Positions 37,540-46,306 are shown, numbered from the stretch's first letter. The stretch is 64,000 bases of DNA from Streptomyces fulvoviolaceus (GCF_000718165.1 NZ_JOEY01000005.1:1-64000); one strand, 5' to 3'. Translations and numbers: made by a program. The notes: generated from the letters alone by a model not told the origin.

Positions 37540-37720
37540 CGCCCCCGCCGCCCCTACCCGTCCCATCCTTCTGGGGCTCCGCCCCAGACCCCGCTCCTCA
37601 AACGCCGGAGAGGCTGAGTTCTTTCAGCCCGTCCGGCGTTTGAGGACGAGGCCCCTTCAGGGCCGAAGCGGGGGTCTGGGGGCGCAGCCCCCAGGGACGG
37701 GACGGGTAGGGGCGGCGGGG
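37540..37720. repeat. 181-bp snap-back intergenic repeat, copy 2
   Basis: This copy nearly equals the element at 16687-16872 in sequence and orientation, with a few single-base differences and small gaps. Its ends are reverse complements, and inner arms CTCAAACGCCGG and CCGGCGTTTGAG also pair. It lies directly after the MFS gene and may work as a terminator or protein-binding element. Confidence 0.85.
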
Positions 37721-37797
37721 AGTGCCCTGCGCTAGCTTCGAACGTGCTGGGCGCAAAGACGCGTGCGGACAGGAACGGCCACAGGGGTGGGTGGACG

Positions 37798-38817
37798 ATG
37801 ACCGACGGTACGGCTACGACGACAGACCTCGACGTCAGGCTGGAGAAACACCGGACCGAGCTGACGGGGTACTGCTACCGCATGCTCGGCTCCTCGTTCG
37901 AGGCCGAGGACGCGGTGCAGGACACGATGGTCCGCGCCTGGCGAAGCTACGAGAAGTTCGAGGGACGGTCGAGCCTCCGTTCCTGGCTGTACCGCATCGC
38001 GACGAACGTCTGCCTGGACATGCTCACGGCGGGCAACAAGCGCGCCCGGCCCGTGGACCTCTCCGAGTCCACCCCGCTCGCCCAGGCCGCCCTCTCCCCT
38101 CGCCCGGACCACACCTGGCTGGAGCCGATGCCGGACGCCCGCATCCTGCCGACCGTCGAGGACCCGGCGGAGGCGGCCGTCGCCAAGGAGTCCGTGCGGC
38201 TCGCCTTCATGGCCGCCCTGCAGCAACTGCCGCCCAAGCAGCGGGCGGTGCTGATCCTGCGCGAGGTGCTGGCCTGGCGGGCCAGCGAGGTCGCCGAACT
38301 GCTCGACACCTCGGTCGCGTCGGTCAACAGCGCGCTGCAGCGGGCCCGGGCGACGCTCGCCGAGCGCGAGAAGGACAAGGCGGCGGGAGCGGCCGTGTCC
38401 GACCCGCTGGACGAGGAGCAGCAGAAGCTCCTGGACCGCTATGTCGCGGCCTTCGAGGGGTACGACATGACCGCGCTGACGGCCCTGCTGCACGAGGACG
38501 CCGTCATGTCGATGCCGCCGTTCGACCTGTGGCTGACCGGGCACGAGGACATCACGGGCTTCATGACGACGCTGGGCGCCCCCTGCGAGGGTTCGCGCCT
38601 GGTGCCGGTCCAGGTCAACGGACTGCCGGGGTTCGCCCAGTACAAGCCGGACCCCGAGGAGGGCGGCTTCACTCCGTGGGCGGTTCAGATCCTGGAGATC
38701 TCAGACGGCCGGCTCACCGGGTTCCACTTCTTCCTCGACACGAAGCGGTGGTTCCCGCTCTTCGGCCTGCCCCTCCATCTCGAAGCGGAGACCGACCAGA
38801 TCGAGGAGGGCGGGTAG
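37798..38817 (+). CDS. ECF sigma factor of the SigG/TIGR02960 type with SnoaL-like C-terminus
   Basis: The 339-residue protein has sigma region 2 (LTGYCYRMLGSSFEAEDAVQ and RSWLYRIATNVCLDML) and region 4 (LPPKQRAVLILREVLAWRAS). The last ~130 residues (LLDRYVAAFEGYDMTALTAL, then LLHEDAVMSMPPF) match the SnoaL-like domain of this ECF group, known to modulate activity without a separate anti-sigma factor. I start at ATG 37798; a GTG at 37744 would add 18 residues. Its last 117 bases overlap the STAS gene on the other strand. Confidence 0.87.
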   Translation: MTDGTATTTDLDVRLEKHRTELTGYCYRMLGSSFEAEDAVQDTMVRAWRSYEKFEGRSSLRSWLYRIATNVCLDMLTAGNKRARPVDLSESTPLAQAALSPRPDHTWLEPMPDARILPTVEDPAEAAVAKESVRLAFMAALQQLPPKQRAVLILREVLAWRASEVAELLDTSVASVNSALQRARATLAEREKDKAAGAAVSDPLDEEQQKLLDRYVAAFEGYDMTALTALLHEDAVMSMPPFDLWLTGHEDITGFMTTLGAPCEGSRLVPVQVNGLPGFAQYKPDPEEGGFTPWAVQILEISDGRLTGFHFFLDTKRWFPLFGLPLHLEAETDQIEEGG

Positions 38818-39045
38818 CGCCGGGTCGGGGTCGCGCAGTCTGATCCGGCCCCCGGCCCGCCGGGCCGCGAGCTGCAACCGGGCCAGCAGGTCCACGGCGC
38901 CGATGCCGGGCGGCCCGAGACCGGCGACGTCGCACACCAGGACCCCGGCCCCGGTGGCCTCCAGCCGCGCCCGCACGTCGTCACACAGCCCCTGCACCTC
39001 TTCCCGGGTGACGGGGCCGACCAGCACGAGTACGGCAGGTGTCAT
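38701..39045 (-). CDS. STAS domain protein
   Basis: The 114-residue protein has the STAS fold pattern: VLVLVGPVTREEVQGLCDDV, then GVLVCDVAGLGPPGIGAVDL and LARLQLAARRAGGRIRLRD. The usual phosphorylated serine region reads GPPGIGAVD with no serine, so control by phosphorylation as in classic anti-anti-sigma factors is unlikely. The C-terminus is a Glu/Pro-rich tail which is encoded antisense to the end of the neighbouring sigma gene. ATG at 39045; an in-frame ATG at 39087 would add 14 residues. Confidence 0.75.
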   Translation of the reverse strand: MTPAVLVLVGPVTREEVQGLCDDVRARLEATGAGVLVCDVAGLGPPGIGAVDLLARLQLAARRAGGRIRLRDPDPALPALLDLVGLRFEMEGQAEEREPPLRVEEEVEPGEPAV

Positions 39046-39204
39046 GGCGTCCACGAGCGGTAGACCGGACGGACGGGCGTAACTCATCGGCCAGGCAGGA
39101 TCACATTGACCTGGGCGCCGCCTTCCCCCGAGGGTTGGCTGTATGCCCCACGGATCAGCACCGCCCTGGATACCGCACGCACTCCTCACCTTTGAGGAGG
39201 CTCC

Positions 39205-40125
39205 GTGCAAGGAGTGCTGACCGGGTTCGCGGTCATCGCCGTCGTCATCGGCGTCGGCTATGTCATCGGCCTCCGCGGTCACCTCGGCGAGCACGGCCGC
39301 GAGGTGCTGACCAAGCTCGCCTTCCACGTCGCGTCCCCGGCCCTGCTGTTCACGACGCTCGCCCGGGCCGACCTGTCGGTGATCTTCTCCAGCCGCCTGC
39401 TCGTGACCGCGCTGAGCACTGCAGCGGCGGCGGGCGTCTTCGTCGCTGTGGGTGCCGTACGCGGCTGGGGCGTGGGCCGTACGACGATCGGCGCGCTGTG
39501 CTCCAGTTACGTCAACTCCGGCAACCTCGGCATCCCGATCGCCGTGTACGTGCTGGGCGACGCCTCGCTGGTGGCACCGGTGCTGCTGTTCCAGCTCCTC
39601 CTGCTCACTCCGATCGCGCTGACGATCCTCGACCTGTCGGGCCGGGACGGGAAGCTCCCGCTGTGGCAGCGGCTGCTCACGCCGCTGCGCAACCCGATCG
39701 CGCTGGGCTCACTGGCCGGCGTCGCGGTCTCGGGGTCCGGTGTCCACGTGCCGTCCGCCGTCATGGACCCCGTGACCCTGATCGGCAACATGTCCGTCCC
39801 CGCGGTCCTGCTCGCCTTCGGCATCTCCCTGTGCGGCAGCACGATGCCGGGCCGGGGCGCGGACCGCCAACTGGTCCTGCTCTCCGTCGCGTTGAAGTCG
39901 GTGGGCCAGCCCGCGGTCGCCTGGGCCCTGGCGGCGGGGGTCTTCGGCCTGCACGGGGCCCCGCTCCTCGACGTGGTGGTGACGTCGGCGCTGCCGGCCG
40001 CGCAGAACCTGTACACGTACGCGTCGAGTTATGGGGTGGGCGAGCGGCTGGCCCGGGACTCGATCCTGGTGTCGACGGTGTTGGCGGTACCGGTGCTGGT
40101 GGTGGTCGCGGCGCTGCTCGGCTAG
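39205..40125 (+). CDS. AEC family transporter
   Basis: The 306-residue protein has about ten helices of the auxin-efflux-carrier/malate-permease type, with LCSSYVNSGNLGIPIAVYVL near residue 100 (the conserved asparagine-glycine stretch) and AAQNLYTYASSYGVGERLAR near residue 265, where a helix break is typical. It is probably a secondary transporter of small organic anions. The GTG start has GAGGAGG upstream. Confidence 0.85.
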   Translation: MQGVLTGFAVIAVVIGVGYVIGLRGHLGEHGREVLTKLAFHVASPALLFTTLARADLSVIFSSRLLVTALSTAAAAGVFVAVGAVRGWGVGRTTIGALCSSYVNSGNLGIPIAVYVLGDASLVAPVLLFQLLLLTPIALTILDLSGRDGKLPLWQRLLTPLRNPIALGSLAGVAVSGSGVHVPSAVMDPVTLIGNMSVPAVLLAFGISLCGSTMPGRGADRQLVLLSVALKSVGQPAVAWALAAGVFGLHGAPLLDVVVTSALPAAQNLYTYASSYGVGERLARDSILVSTVLAVPVLVVVAALLG

Positions 40126-40165
40126 GCGCTGAGCGGGGGGGCACGGGTTGAACCTGCGGGCTGGT

Positions 40166-40198
40166 GGGGGCTGGTCGCGCAGTTCCCCGCGCCCCCTA
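40166..40198 (+). repeat. Short intergenic repeat, variant B
   Basis: GGGGGCTGGTCGCGCAGTTC continues into CCCGCGCCCCC. The reverse complement occurs at 25947-25977. The variant lacks the central GCGGAGCCGC of the longer family. It is followed by a run of CCCTCG hexamers at 40257-40297 with no gene in it. Confidence 0.6.
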
Positions 40199-40304
40199 GG
40201 GCACTGTCGTACCCCGCCCGACTTCGCCAAGACCGCTCAGGCTCAGGCCCAACCCCCGCCCTCGCCCCCGCCCTCGCCCTCGCCCTCGCCCTCGCCAAGC
40301 AGAA

Positions 40305-40332
40305 AGGGCCGGACCCCGAAAGGTCCGGCCCT
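40305..40332. terminator. Terminator after deoA
   Basis: AGGGCCGGACC pairs perfectly with GGTCCGGCCCT across a six-base loop. It lies 13 bases beyond the deoA stop in the deoA direction and also faces the AEC transporter. Confidence 0.85.
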
Positions 40333-40344
40333 CACTCACCCGCC

Positions 40345-41628
40345 TCAGGCGATCCGCTCCAGCACCACCGGCGACGCGGTGAAGTCGGTGCCCGCCGCTG
40401 CGATGTCGTAGGACCCCTCCACCGCCTGCAGCGCGTACTCGAAGCGGTCCGGGGTGTCCGTGTGGAGGGTCAGCAGGGGCTGGCCCTCGGTCACCGTGTC
40501 GCCCGGCTTGGCGTGCATCTCGACGCCGGCGCCCGCCTGCACCGGGTCCTCCTTGCGGGCGCGGCCGGCGCCCAGGCGCCAGGCGGCGATGCCGATGTCG
40601 TAGGCGTCGAGGCGGGTCAGGACGCCCGAGGCGCCCGCCTTCACCACGTGCTGCTCACGGGCCACCGGCAGCTCGGCGTCCGGGTCGCCGCCCTGGGCCG
40701 CGATCATCCGGCGCCAGACGTCCATCGCCGAGCCGTCGGCCAGGGCCTTGGCCGGGTCGGCGTCCTTCACGCCGGCCGCGTCGAGCATCTCGCGGGCCAG
40801 GGCGATGGTCAGCTCCACCACATCGGAAGGGCCGCCGCCGGCCAGTACCTCGACCGACTCACGGACCTCCAGGGCGTTGCCCGCCGTCAGGCCCAGCGGG
40901 GTCGACATGTCCGTCAGGAGCGCGACCGTCTTCACGCCGTGGTCGGTGCCGAGGCCCACCATCGTGGACGCCAACTCCCGTGCGTCCTCGATGGTCTTCA
41001 TGAAGGCGCCCGTGCCGACCTTCACGTCCAGGACCAGGGAGCCGGTGCCCTCCGCGATCTTCTTCGACATGATCGACGAGGCGATCAGGGGGATCGCCTC
41101 GACCGTGCCGGTCACGTCCCGGAGCGCGTACAGCTTCTTGTCCGCGGGGGCCAGGCCGTCGCCCGCCGCGCAGATCACCGCGCCCGTGGTGTCGAGGACG
41201 TGCAGCATCTCCTCGTTGGAGAGCAGCGCGCGCCAGCCCGGGATCGACTCCAGCTTGTCCAGCGTGCCGCCGGTGTGGCCGAGGCCCCGGCCGGACAGCT
41301 GGGGAACAGCGGCACCGCAGGCCGCGACCAGCGGGGCCAGCGGGAGGGTGATCTTGTCACCGACGCCACCCGTGGAGTGCTTGTCCGCGGTCGGGCGGGA
41401 CAGCGAGGAGAACTCCATGCGCTCGCCGGAGGCGATCATCGCGGCCGTCCAGCGGGCGATCTCACTGCGGTTCATGCCGTTGAGCAGGATGGCCATGTTC
41501 AGGGCGGCCATCTGGTAGTCGGCGACCTCCCCACGCGTGTACGCGTCGATGACCCAGTCGATCTGCTCGTCGCTGAGCTCACCGCGGTCCCGCTTGGTGC
41601 GGATGACGGAGATGGCGTCCATGCCCAT
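40345..41628 (-). CDS. deoA: Thymidine phosphorylase
   Basis: The 427-residue enzyme converts thymidine and phosphate to thymine and deoxyribose-1-phosphate. The phosphate and substrate residues lie in ADKHSTGGVGDKITLPL (about residue 85) and SGRGLGHTGGTLDKLES (about residue 117), with SSIMSKKIAEGTG near residue 190. The ATG at 41628 has GGAAGGAAAG about five bases upstream. It is the last gene of the transporter operon, 82 bases after cdd, with a hairpin in the gap. Deoxyribose-1-phosphate can enter the DeoC route after mutase action. Confidence 0.94.
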   Translation of the reverse strand: MGMDAISVIRTKRDRGELSDEQIDWVIDAYTRGEVADYQMAALNMAILLNGMNRSEIARWTAAMIASGERMEFSSLSRPTADKHSTGGVGDKITLPLAPLVAACGAAVPQLSGRGLGHTGGTLDKLESIPGWRALLSNEEMLHVLDTTGAVICAAGDGLAPADKKLYALRDVTGTVEAIPLIASSIMSKKIAEGTGSLVLDVKVGTGAFMKTIEDARELASTMVGLGTDHGVKTVALLTDMSTPLGLTAGNALEVRESVEVLAGGGPSDVVELTIALAREMLDAAGVKDADPAKALADGSAMDVWRRMIAAQGGDPDAELPVAREQHVVKAGASGVLTRLDAYDIGIAAWRLGAGRARKEDPVQAGAGVEMHAKPGDTVTEGQPLLTLHTDTPDRFEYALQAVEGSYDIAAAGTDFTASPVVLERIA

Positions 41629-41660
41629 GGCTTTCCTTCCGGACGTTCAAAGAAATCGCA

Positions 41661-41702
41661 CGGCCCCCCTGAGTCTCTGGTACGAGCAACTCAGAGGGGC
41701 CG
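41661..41702 (-). terminator. Intercistronic hairpin between cdd and deoA
   Basis: CGGCCCCCCTGAGT pairs with ACTCAGAGGGGCCG across a 14-base loop, with one mismatch. Read toward deoA it is followed by GATTTCTTTG, so it may partly terminate transcription or protect the upstream message. Confidence 0.6.
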
Positions 41703-41710
41703 CACGGGAG

Positions 41711-42148
41711 TTACTTGGTGAGATGCCCCGGCCCGAAGGCCTGCGGCAGCATCTCCGACAGCGGCAGGATCCCCGCCGGGGTCTCCAGGAGCAGACCCGG
41801 GCCGCCGAACTCGTACAGCAGCTGCCGGCAGCGGCCGCACGGGACGAGGATCTCGCCCCTGCCGTCGACGCAGGTGAAGTGCGTCAGCCGGCCGCCGCCG
41901 GTGTTCTGCAGCTCCGAGACCAGTCCGCACTCGGCGCACAGGCCGATTCCGTACGAGGCGTTCTCGACGTTGCAGCCGGAGACCGTACGGCCGTCGTCGA
42001 CCAGGGCCGCCACGCCGACCGGGTAGCCGGAGTACGGGGCGTACGCCCGGGACATGGCGTCCCGGGCCACCGACCGCAGCTTCTCCCAGTCGACCGCGGA
42101 GACCGCGGAGACCTCAGAGACCCCGGAACCGGACTCGGGCGAGGTCAC
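41711..42148 (-). CDS. cdd: Cytidine deaminase
   Basis: The 145-residue enzyme turns cytidine and deoxycytidine into uridine and deoxyuridine. The catalytic and zinc motifs are CNVENASYG, CAECG and PCGRCRQ. AYAPYSGYPVGVAA precedes them. The GTG start at 42148 overlaps the permease stop as GTGA, so translation is coupled to uptake. The N-terminal ~18 residues (rich in Ser and Glu) are an extension compared with short homologues; a later start is possible. Confidence 0.92.
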   Translation of the reverse strand: MTSPESGSGVSEVSAVSAVDWEKLRSVARDAMSRAYAPYSGYPVGVAALVDDGRTVSGCNVENASYGIGLCAECGLVSELQNTGGGRLTHFTCVDGRGEILVPCGRCRQLLYEFGGPGLLLETPAGILPLSEMLPQAFGPGHLTK

Positions 42149-43407
42149 TTCCCTTGTCCCTTCCGATACGGCATACCGTCCGCCTTCGGCATCCGCAGTC
42201 GCTGCGCGGAGAGCGAGAGCACCAGCAGGGTGATGACGTACGGCGTGGCGGTGACGACCTGGTTCGGGACCTCGTTCGTGGTGGCGTACCACACGAACAT
42301 CAGGGCCGAGATGGCGGCGGTGACGGCGGCGGGGACGTACTTCTTCTTCCACGCCAGGTAGAGCACGCCGACGAGCAGCAGGATCGCGAGCAGCAGGATC
42401 AGCGCGTGGACGTTGGTCACGCCACCGCGCAGCTTGAGGCTGTCGGTGTAGCCGAACAGGCCCGCGCCGAGGGCGAGTCCGCCCGGCATCCAGTTGCCGA
42501 AGATCATCGCGGCGAGGCCGATGTAGCCGCGGCCTGCCGTCTGGCCGTCGAGGTACACGTTGGACGCCACGATCGACAGGAAGGCGCCGCCGAGGCCGGC
42601 GAAGCCGCCGGAGATGATCACGGCGAGGTACTTGTACTTGATGACGTTGACGCCGAGGGACTCGGCCGCGATCGGGTTCTCACCGCAGGACCGCAGGCGC
42701 AGGCCGAAGGACGTGCGCCACAGCACGTACCAGGTGGCGGGTACGAGGGCCACCGCGATGACGGTGAGCGGCGACAGGTCGGTGATCAGACCGCCGACCA
42801 GGCCGGCGATGTCGGAGATCAGGAACCAGTGCTTGTCGTTGAGGGTCTCCAGCCAGCTGGACAGGCCCGGAACGTCGAAGGTGCCGAGCGACTCGATCGG
42901 CGGGGACTGCTTGGAGGAGCCCTGCGGGGCCTCCTCGAAGGTGAACTTCGACAGGTAGCGGGTGGTGCCCAGCGCCAGGATGTTCAGGGCCACACCGGAG
43001 ACGATGTGGTTGACGTTGAAGGTCACGGTGGCGATGGCGTGCAGGACGGCGCCGAGCGCGCCGCCGACGATGCCGACGAGGACGCCGGTCCAGGGGCCCC
43101 ACTGATAGCCGGCCCAGGCGCCGAACCAGGTGCCGAGGATCATCATGCCCTCGAGGCCGATGTTGACGACGCCTGCGCGCTCGGCCCACAGACCGCCGAG
43201 GCCCGCGAGGCCGATCGGCACGGCGGAGCGCAGTGCGGTCGACATCTGGCCGGTCGAGGTGATGCCGTCCGCACCGGTGATCAGACGGACGACGGACGTC
43301 AGGATCAGCACGCCCGAGATGATCAGCAGGAGGACGGGGAGCGAGATCCGGCGGCTGCCCTTGCCGGGCTGCTTCGCGAGCGCCTTGGCGATGGTCGCGG
43401 TGCTCAT
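42145..43407 (-). CDS. Nucleoside ABC transporter permease (YufQ-like)
   Basis: The 420-residue protein has about ten helices and the BPD_transp_2 motif GLWAERAGVVNIGLEGMMIL (about residue 80), typical of the second permease in Bmp-type nucleoside importers. EAPQGSSKQSPP marks a periplasmic-side loop and GENPIAAESLGVNV the cytoplasmic coupling region. It overlaps the first permease as ATGA and cdd as GTGA. Substrates are inferred from the salvage genes in the same operon. Confidence 0.9.
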   Translation of the reverse strand: MSTATIAKALAKQPGKGSRRISLPVLLLIISGVLILTSVVRLITGADGITSTGQMSTALRSAVPIGLAGLGGLWAERAGVVNIGLEGMMILGTWFGAWAGYQWGPWTGVLVGIVGGALGAVLHAIATVTFNVNHIVSGVALNILALGTTRYLSKFTFEEAPQGSSKQSPPIESLGTFDVPGLSSWLETLNDKHWFLISDIAGLVGGLITDLSPLTVIAVALVPATWYVLWRTSFGLRLRSCGENPIAAESLGVNVIKYKYLAVIISGGFAGLGGAFLSIVASNVYLDGQTAGRGYIGLAAMIFGNWMPGGLALGAGLFGYTDSLKLRGGVTNVHALILLLAILLLVGVLYLAWKKKYVPAAVTAAISALMFVWYATTNEVPNQVVTATPYVITLLVLSLSAQRLRMPKADGMPYRKGQGK

Positions 43408-44528
43408 CAGACCGCCACCTCCTTCTTGGTGTTCTGGGCGGCGGCCGCGGCCAGTTCCTCACCGACGCGCTTCTGCTGGCGGCGCAGACCCCAGGAGCGG
43501 ACGACCTCGTAGGAGATGACGACCGCGAACACGATCAGGCCCTGCATGATCGTCGCGATCTCCTTCTCGTACGGCGTCGGGATCGCGTAGTCGAGAGCGG
43601 GGGACGCCTTGTCGAGGAAGGCCCACAGCAGGGCGGCGAGTGCGATGCCGCCGGGGTTGTTGCGGCCGAGCAGGGCGATGCCGATGGCGGTGAAGCCGAG
43701 TCCGGCCGGGAAGCTGAGGCTGTAGGTGTGGGCGTCGCCCAGGAGCAGCGGGAGGCCGGAGATGCCGGCGACCCCGCCGGAGATGAGCATCGCGGTGAGG
43801 ACCATGCGCTTGGCGTTGACGCCGGAGGCCGCGGCGGCGGTCTCGGACTCGCCGGTGGCGCGCAGGTCGAAGCCGAAGCGGGTGCGGTTGAGGACGACCC
43901 AGTAGGCGATGCCGACGGCGACGGCGAGGAAGACCAGGCCGTAGATCTCGCCGACGTCGGCGCCCAGGTCGATGCCGGGGACCCAGCCGGACTCCTTCAT
44001 CACGCCGGTCGTGACGTTGTCGCCGACCAGCACACCGAAGTTGTCGCGGAGGCTGAGGTAGCCGATGACGCTGGTGGCGATCGCGTTCAGCATGATCGTC
44101 GAGACGACCTCGCTGACACCCCGGGTGACCTTCAGGACGCCCGCGACGCCGGCCCACATGGCGCCGGTGAGGGCACCGACGAGCAGCAGCAGCGGGATCT
44201 GGAGGAAGGACGGCAGCGCCACGTGCGCGCCGACCACGGCGGTCATGAAGGCGCCCAGGCGGTACTGGCCGTCGACGCCGATGTTGAAGAGGTTCATACG
44301 GAAGCCGAGGGCGACCGCGAGCGCGGCGATGTAGTACATCGACGCCTGGTTGATGATCAGTACCTGCACGTCGGAGAACCCGGCCTGCTCGATCATCAGG
44401 CTGTACGGCTCGATCGGGTTCTTGCCGGAGGCGATCAGCACGACCGAGGTCAGCAGGATCGCCGCGACGAGCGCCATGACCGGTCCGGCCACGGCGAGGA
44501 GCACGCGCTCCTTGTCGAACTTCTTCAT
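43407..44528 (-). CDS. Nucleoside ABC transporter permease (YufP-like)
   Basis: The 373-residue protein has nine to ten helices, with ALGFRMNLFNIGVDGQYRLG (about residue 80), the motif of the first permease of this class, and ATGESETAAAASGVNAKRMV as the ATPase-contact loop. It overlaps both neighbours by four bases (ATGA). With the ATPase and the other permease it should form the membrane part of a nucleoside importer. Confidence 0.9.
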   Translation of the reverse strand: MKKFDKERVLLAVAGPVMALVAAILLTSVVLIASGKNPIEPYSLMIEQAGFSDVQVLIINQASMYYIAALAVALGFRMNLFNIGVDGQYRLGAFMTAVVGAHVALPSFLQIPLLLLVGALTGAMWAGVAGVLKVTRGVSEVVSTIMLNAIATSVIGYLSLRDNFGVLVGDNVTTGVMKESGWVPGIDLGADVGEIYGLVFLAVAVGIAYWVVLNRTRFGFDLRATGESETAAAASGVNAKRMVLTAMLISGGVAGISGLPLLLGDAHTYSLSFPAGLGFTAIGIALLGRNNPGGIALAALLWAFLDKASPALDYAIPTPYEKEIATIMQGLIVFAVVISYEVVRSWGLRRQQKRVGEELAAAAAQNTKKEVAV

Positions 44529-46189
44529 CGGGCCTCGTCCTCCGGGGCGGCTTCTGCGCCTTCTACATCGCCGTCTTCTACGTGCTCCAGGTGACCGGAC
44601 GCGGCACCGGTCATGGCCGAGCCCAGTTCCTCGGGAGTGATGGTGGCGGGGTCCGCGTCGGCGACCAGCCTGCCGTCGTAGATCACCCGCAGGGTGTCCG
44701 ACAGGCCGATCAGCTCGTCCAGGTCCGCGGAGATCAGCAGGACGGCCAGACCCTCGCGGCGGGCCTCGCGGATCCGGTCCCAGATCTGCGCCTGCGCGCC
44801 GACGTCCACACCGCGGGTGGGGTGGGCGGCGATCAGGAACTTCGGGTTGTGGCTCATCTCGCGGCCGACGATCAGCTTCTGCTGGTTGCCGCCGGAGAGG
44901 GAGGCCGCGGTGACGTCGATGCCGGGGGTGCGGACGTCGTACTGCTCGACGATCCGGCGCGTGTCCTCCTGGGCGCCCTTCGGGTTCAGCCAGAAGCCCT
45001 TGGCGTTGGGCGTCTCGGTGACGTGGCCGAGGATGCGGTTCTCCCAGAGGGGGGCCTCCAGGAGCAGGCCCTGGCGGTGGCGGTCCTCGGGGATGTAGCC
45101 GACGCCGGACTCGCGGCGCCTGCGGGTGGGCCAGGGGGTGATGTCCTCGCCGAGGAAGGCGATCGTGCCGGAGTCGGCGTTCTTGGTGCCGATCAGGGCG
45201 TCGATGAGTTCGGTCTGGCCGTTGCCCTCGACGCCGGCGATGCCCATGACCTCGCCGGCGTGGATGGTGAAGGTGACGTCGTCGAGGACCTTCTTGACCT
45301 CGGCGCGGTTCACCTCGTCCATGAGCAGACCGGCGGACGACTCACCGAGCGACACCGCGCCCGAGGAGTAGACGGTGAGGCCCGCGACGCCGATGACGGG
45401 CTTGTCGGTGACCGTCGACTCGGCGGTCTCCGGGGTGGGCAGCTCGCTGCCGACCATCATCTCGGCGAGCTGGCGCGGCGTGGTCTCGGCGGGGACGGCG
45501 GTGCCGACCGTCGTGCCGCGGCGAATCACGGTGATCTCGTCGGCCACCGACAGGACCTCGCCGAGCTTGTGCGAGATGAAGATGACCGAGAGGCCCTCGG
45601 ACTTGAGCTCGCGCAGGTTGGCGAAGAGCGCGTCGACCTCCTGCGGGACGAGGACGGCGGTCGGCTCGTCGAGGATCAGGATGCGGGCGCCGCGGTAGAG
45701 GACCTTGAGGATCTCCACGCGCTGGCGGTCGGCGACGCCGAGGTCCTCGACCAGGGCGTCGGGGCGGACGCCGAGGCCGTAGCGGTCGGAGATCTCCTTG
45801 ATCTTCCTGCGGGCGCCGCCGCCGATGCCGTACAGCTTCTCGCTGCCCAGCACCACGTTCTCCAGGACCGTGAGGTTGTCGGCGAGCATGAAGTGCTGGT
45901 GGACCATGCCGATGCCGCGGACGATGGCGTCGGCGGGGCTGGAGAAGGTCACCTTGTCGCCGTCGACCGCGATGGTGCCCTCGTCCGGCTTCTGCATGCC
46001 GTAGAGGATCTTCATCAGGGTCGACTTGCCGGCGCCGTTCTCACCGACGAGGGCGTGCACGGTGCCCTTTCGGACAGACAGGTGGATGTCGTGGTTGGCG
46101 ACGACACCCGGGAACCGCTTGGTGATCCCCGCCAGCTCGACCGCGATCGTCGACTGATCGGTGAGCGGAGGGCTGCTGGTCGCGTCGAT
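44525..46189 (-). CDS. Nucleoside ABC transporter ATP-binding protein, apparent ATC start
   Basis: The ~554-residue protein has two fused ABC domains, as in YufO/RbsA-type transporters: first Walker A GENGAGKSTLMK, Walker B ILILDEPTAVLVP, and in the second half AGVEGNGQTELI with LSGGNQQKLIVG. The nearest standard start in frame, GTG at 46060, would begin only a few residues before Walker A and would remove the first beta strands (VELAGITKRFPGVVANHDI). Upstream there is no in-frame ATG, GTG or TTG; instead AAGGAGA is followed after about eight bases by ATC-GAC-GCG. I therefore place the start at this ATC, with the caveat that a sequence error could hide a normal codon. Confidence 0.85.
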   Translation of the reverse strand: MDATSSPPLTDQSTIAVELAGITKRFPGVVANHDIHLSVRKGTVHALVGENGAGKSTLMKILYGMQKPDEGTIAVDGDKVTFSSPADAIVRGIGMVHQHFMLADNLTVLENVVLGSEKLYGIGGGARRKIKEISDRYGLGVRPDALVEDLGVADRQRVEILKVLYRGARILILDEPTAVLVPQEVDALFANLRELKSEGLSVIFISHKLGEVLSVADEITVIRRGTTVGTAVPAETTPRQLAEMMVGSELPTPETAESTVTDKPVIGVAGLTVYSSGAVSLGESSAGLLMDEVNRAEVKKVLDDVTFTIHAGEVMGIAGVEGNGQTELIDALIGTKNADSGTIAFLGEDITPWPTRRRRESGVGYIPEDRHRQGLLLEAPLWENRILGHVTETPNAKGFWLNPKGAQEDTRRIVEQYDVRTPGIDVTAASLSGGNQQKLIVGREMSHNPKFLIAAHPTRGVDVGAQAQIWDRIREARREGLAVLLISADLDELIGLSDTLRVIYDGRLVADADPATITPEELGSAMTGAASGHLEHVEDGDVEGAEAAPEDEAR

Positions 46190-46218
46190 GGCGCACTCTC
46201 CTTGGGAAAGGGGCCACT

Positions 46219-46230
46219 CTACGCGCGTAG
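46219..46230. promoter_or_regulatory. Nucleoside-regulon operator CTACGCGCGTAG (transporter operon)
   Basis: A perfect palindrome is found 29 bases upstream of the ATPase start. Read on the minus strand its last bases run into TAGAGT, a -10-like box, so operator and promoter overlap. It gives the ATPase-permease-cdd-deoA operon its own switch, apart from the Bmp genes. Confidence 0.82.
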
Positions 46231-46306
46231 CGCCCCTGCTTTAAATAGTGCCCGGACCTGATCGGTTCTTTTCGAGAGCCGATCTGTTCCGAGCATTGTG
46301 CCGCTC

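Noticed and set aside
40257..40297. CCCTCG hexamer run as a functional repeat
   Set aside because: It is a simple slippage run between two convergent genes with no other features.
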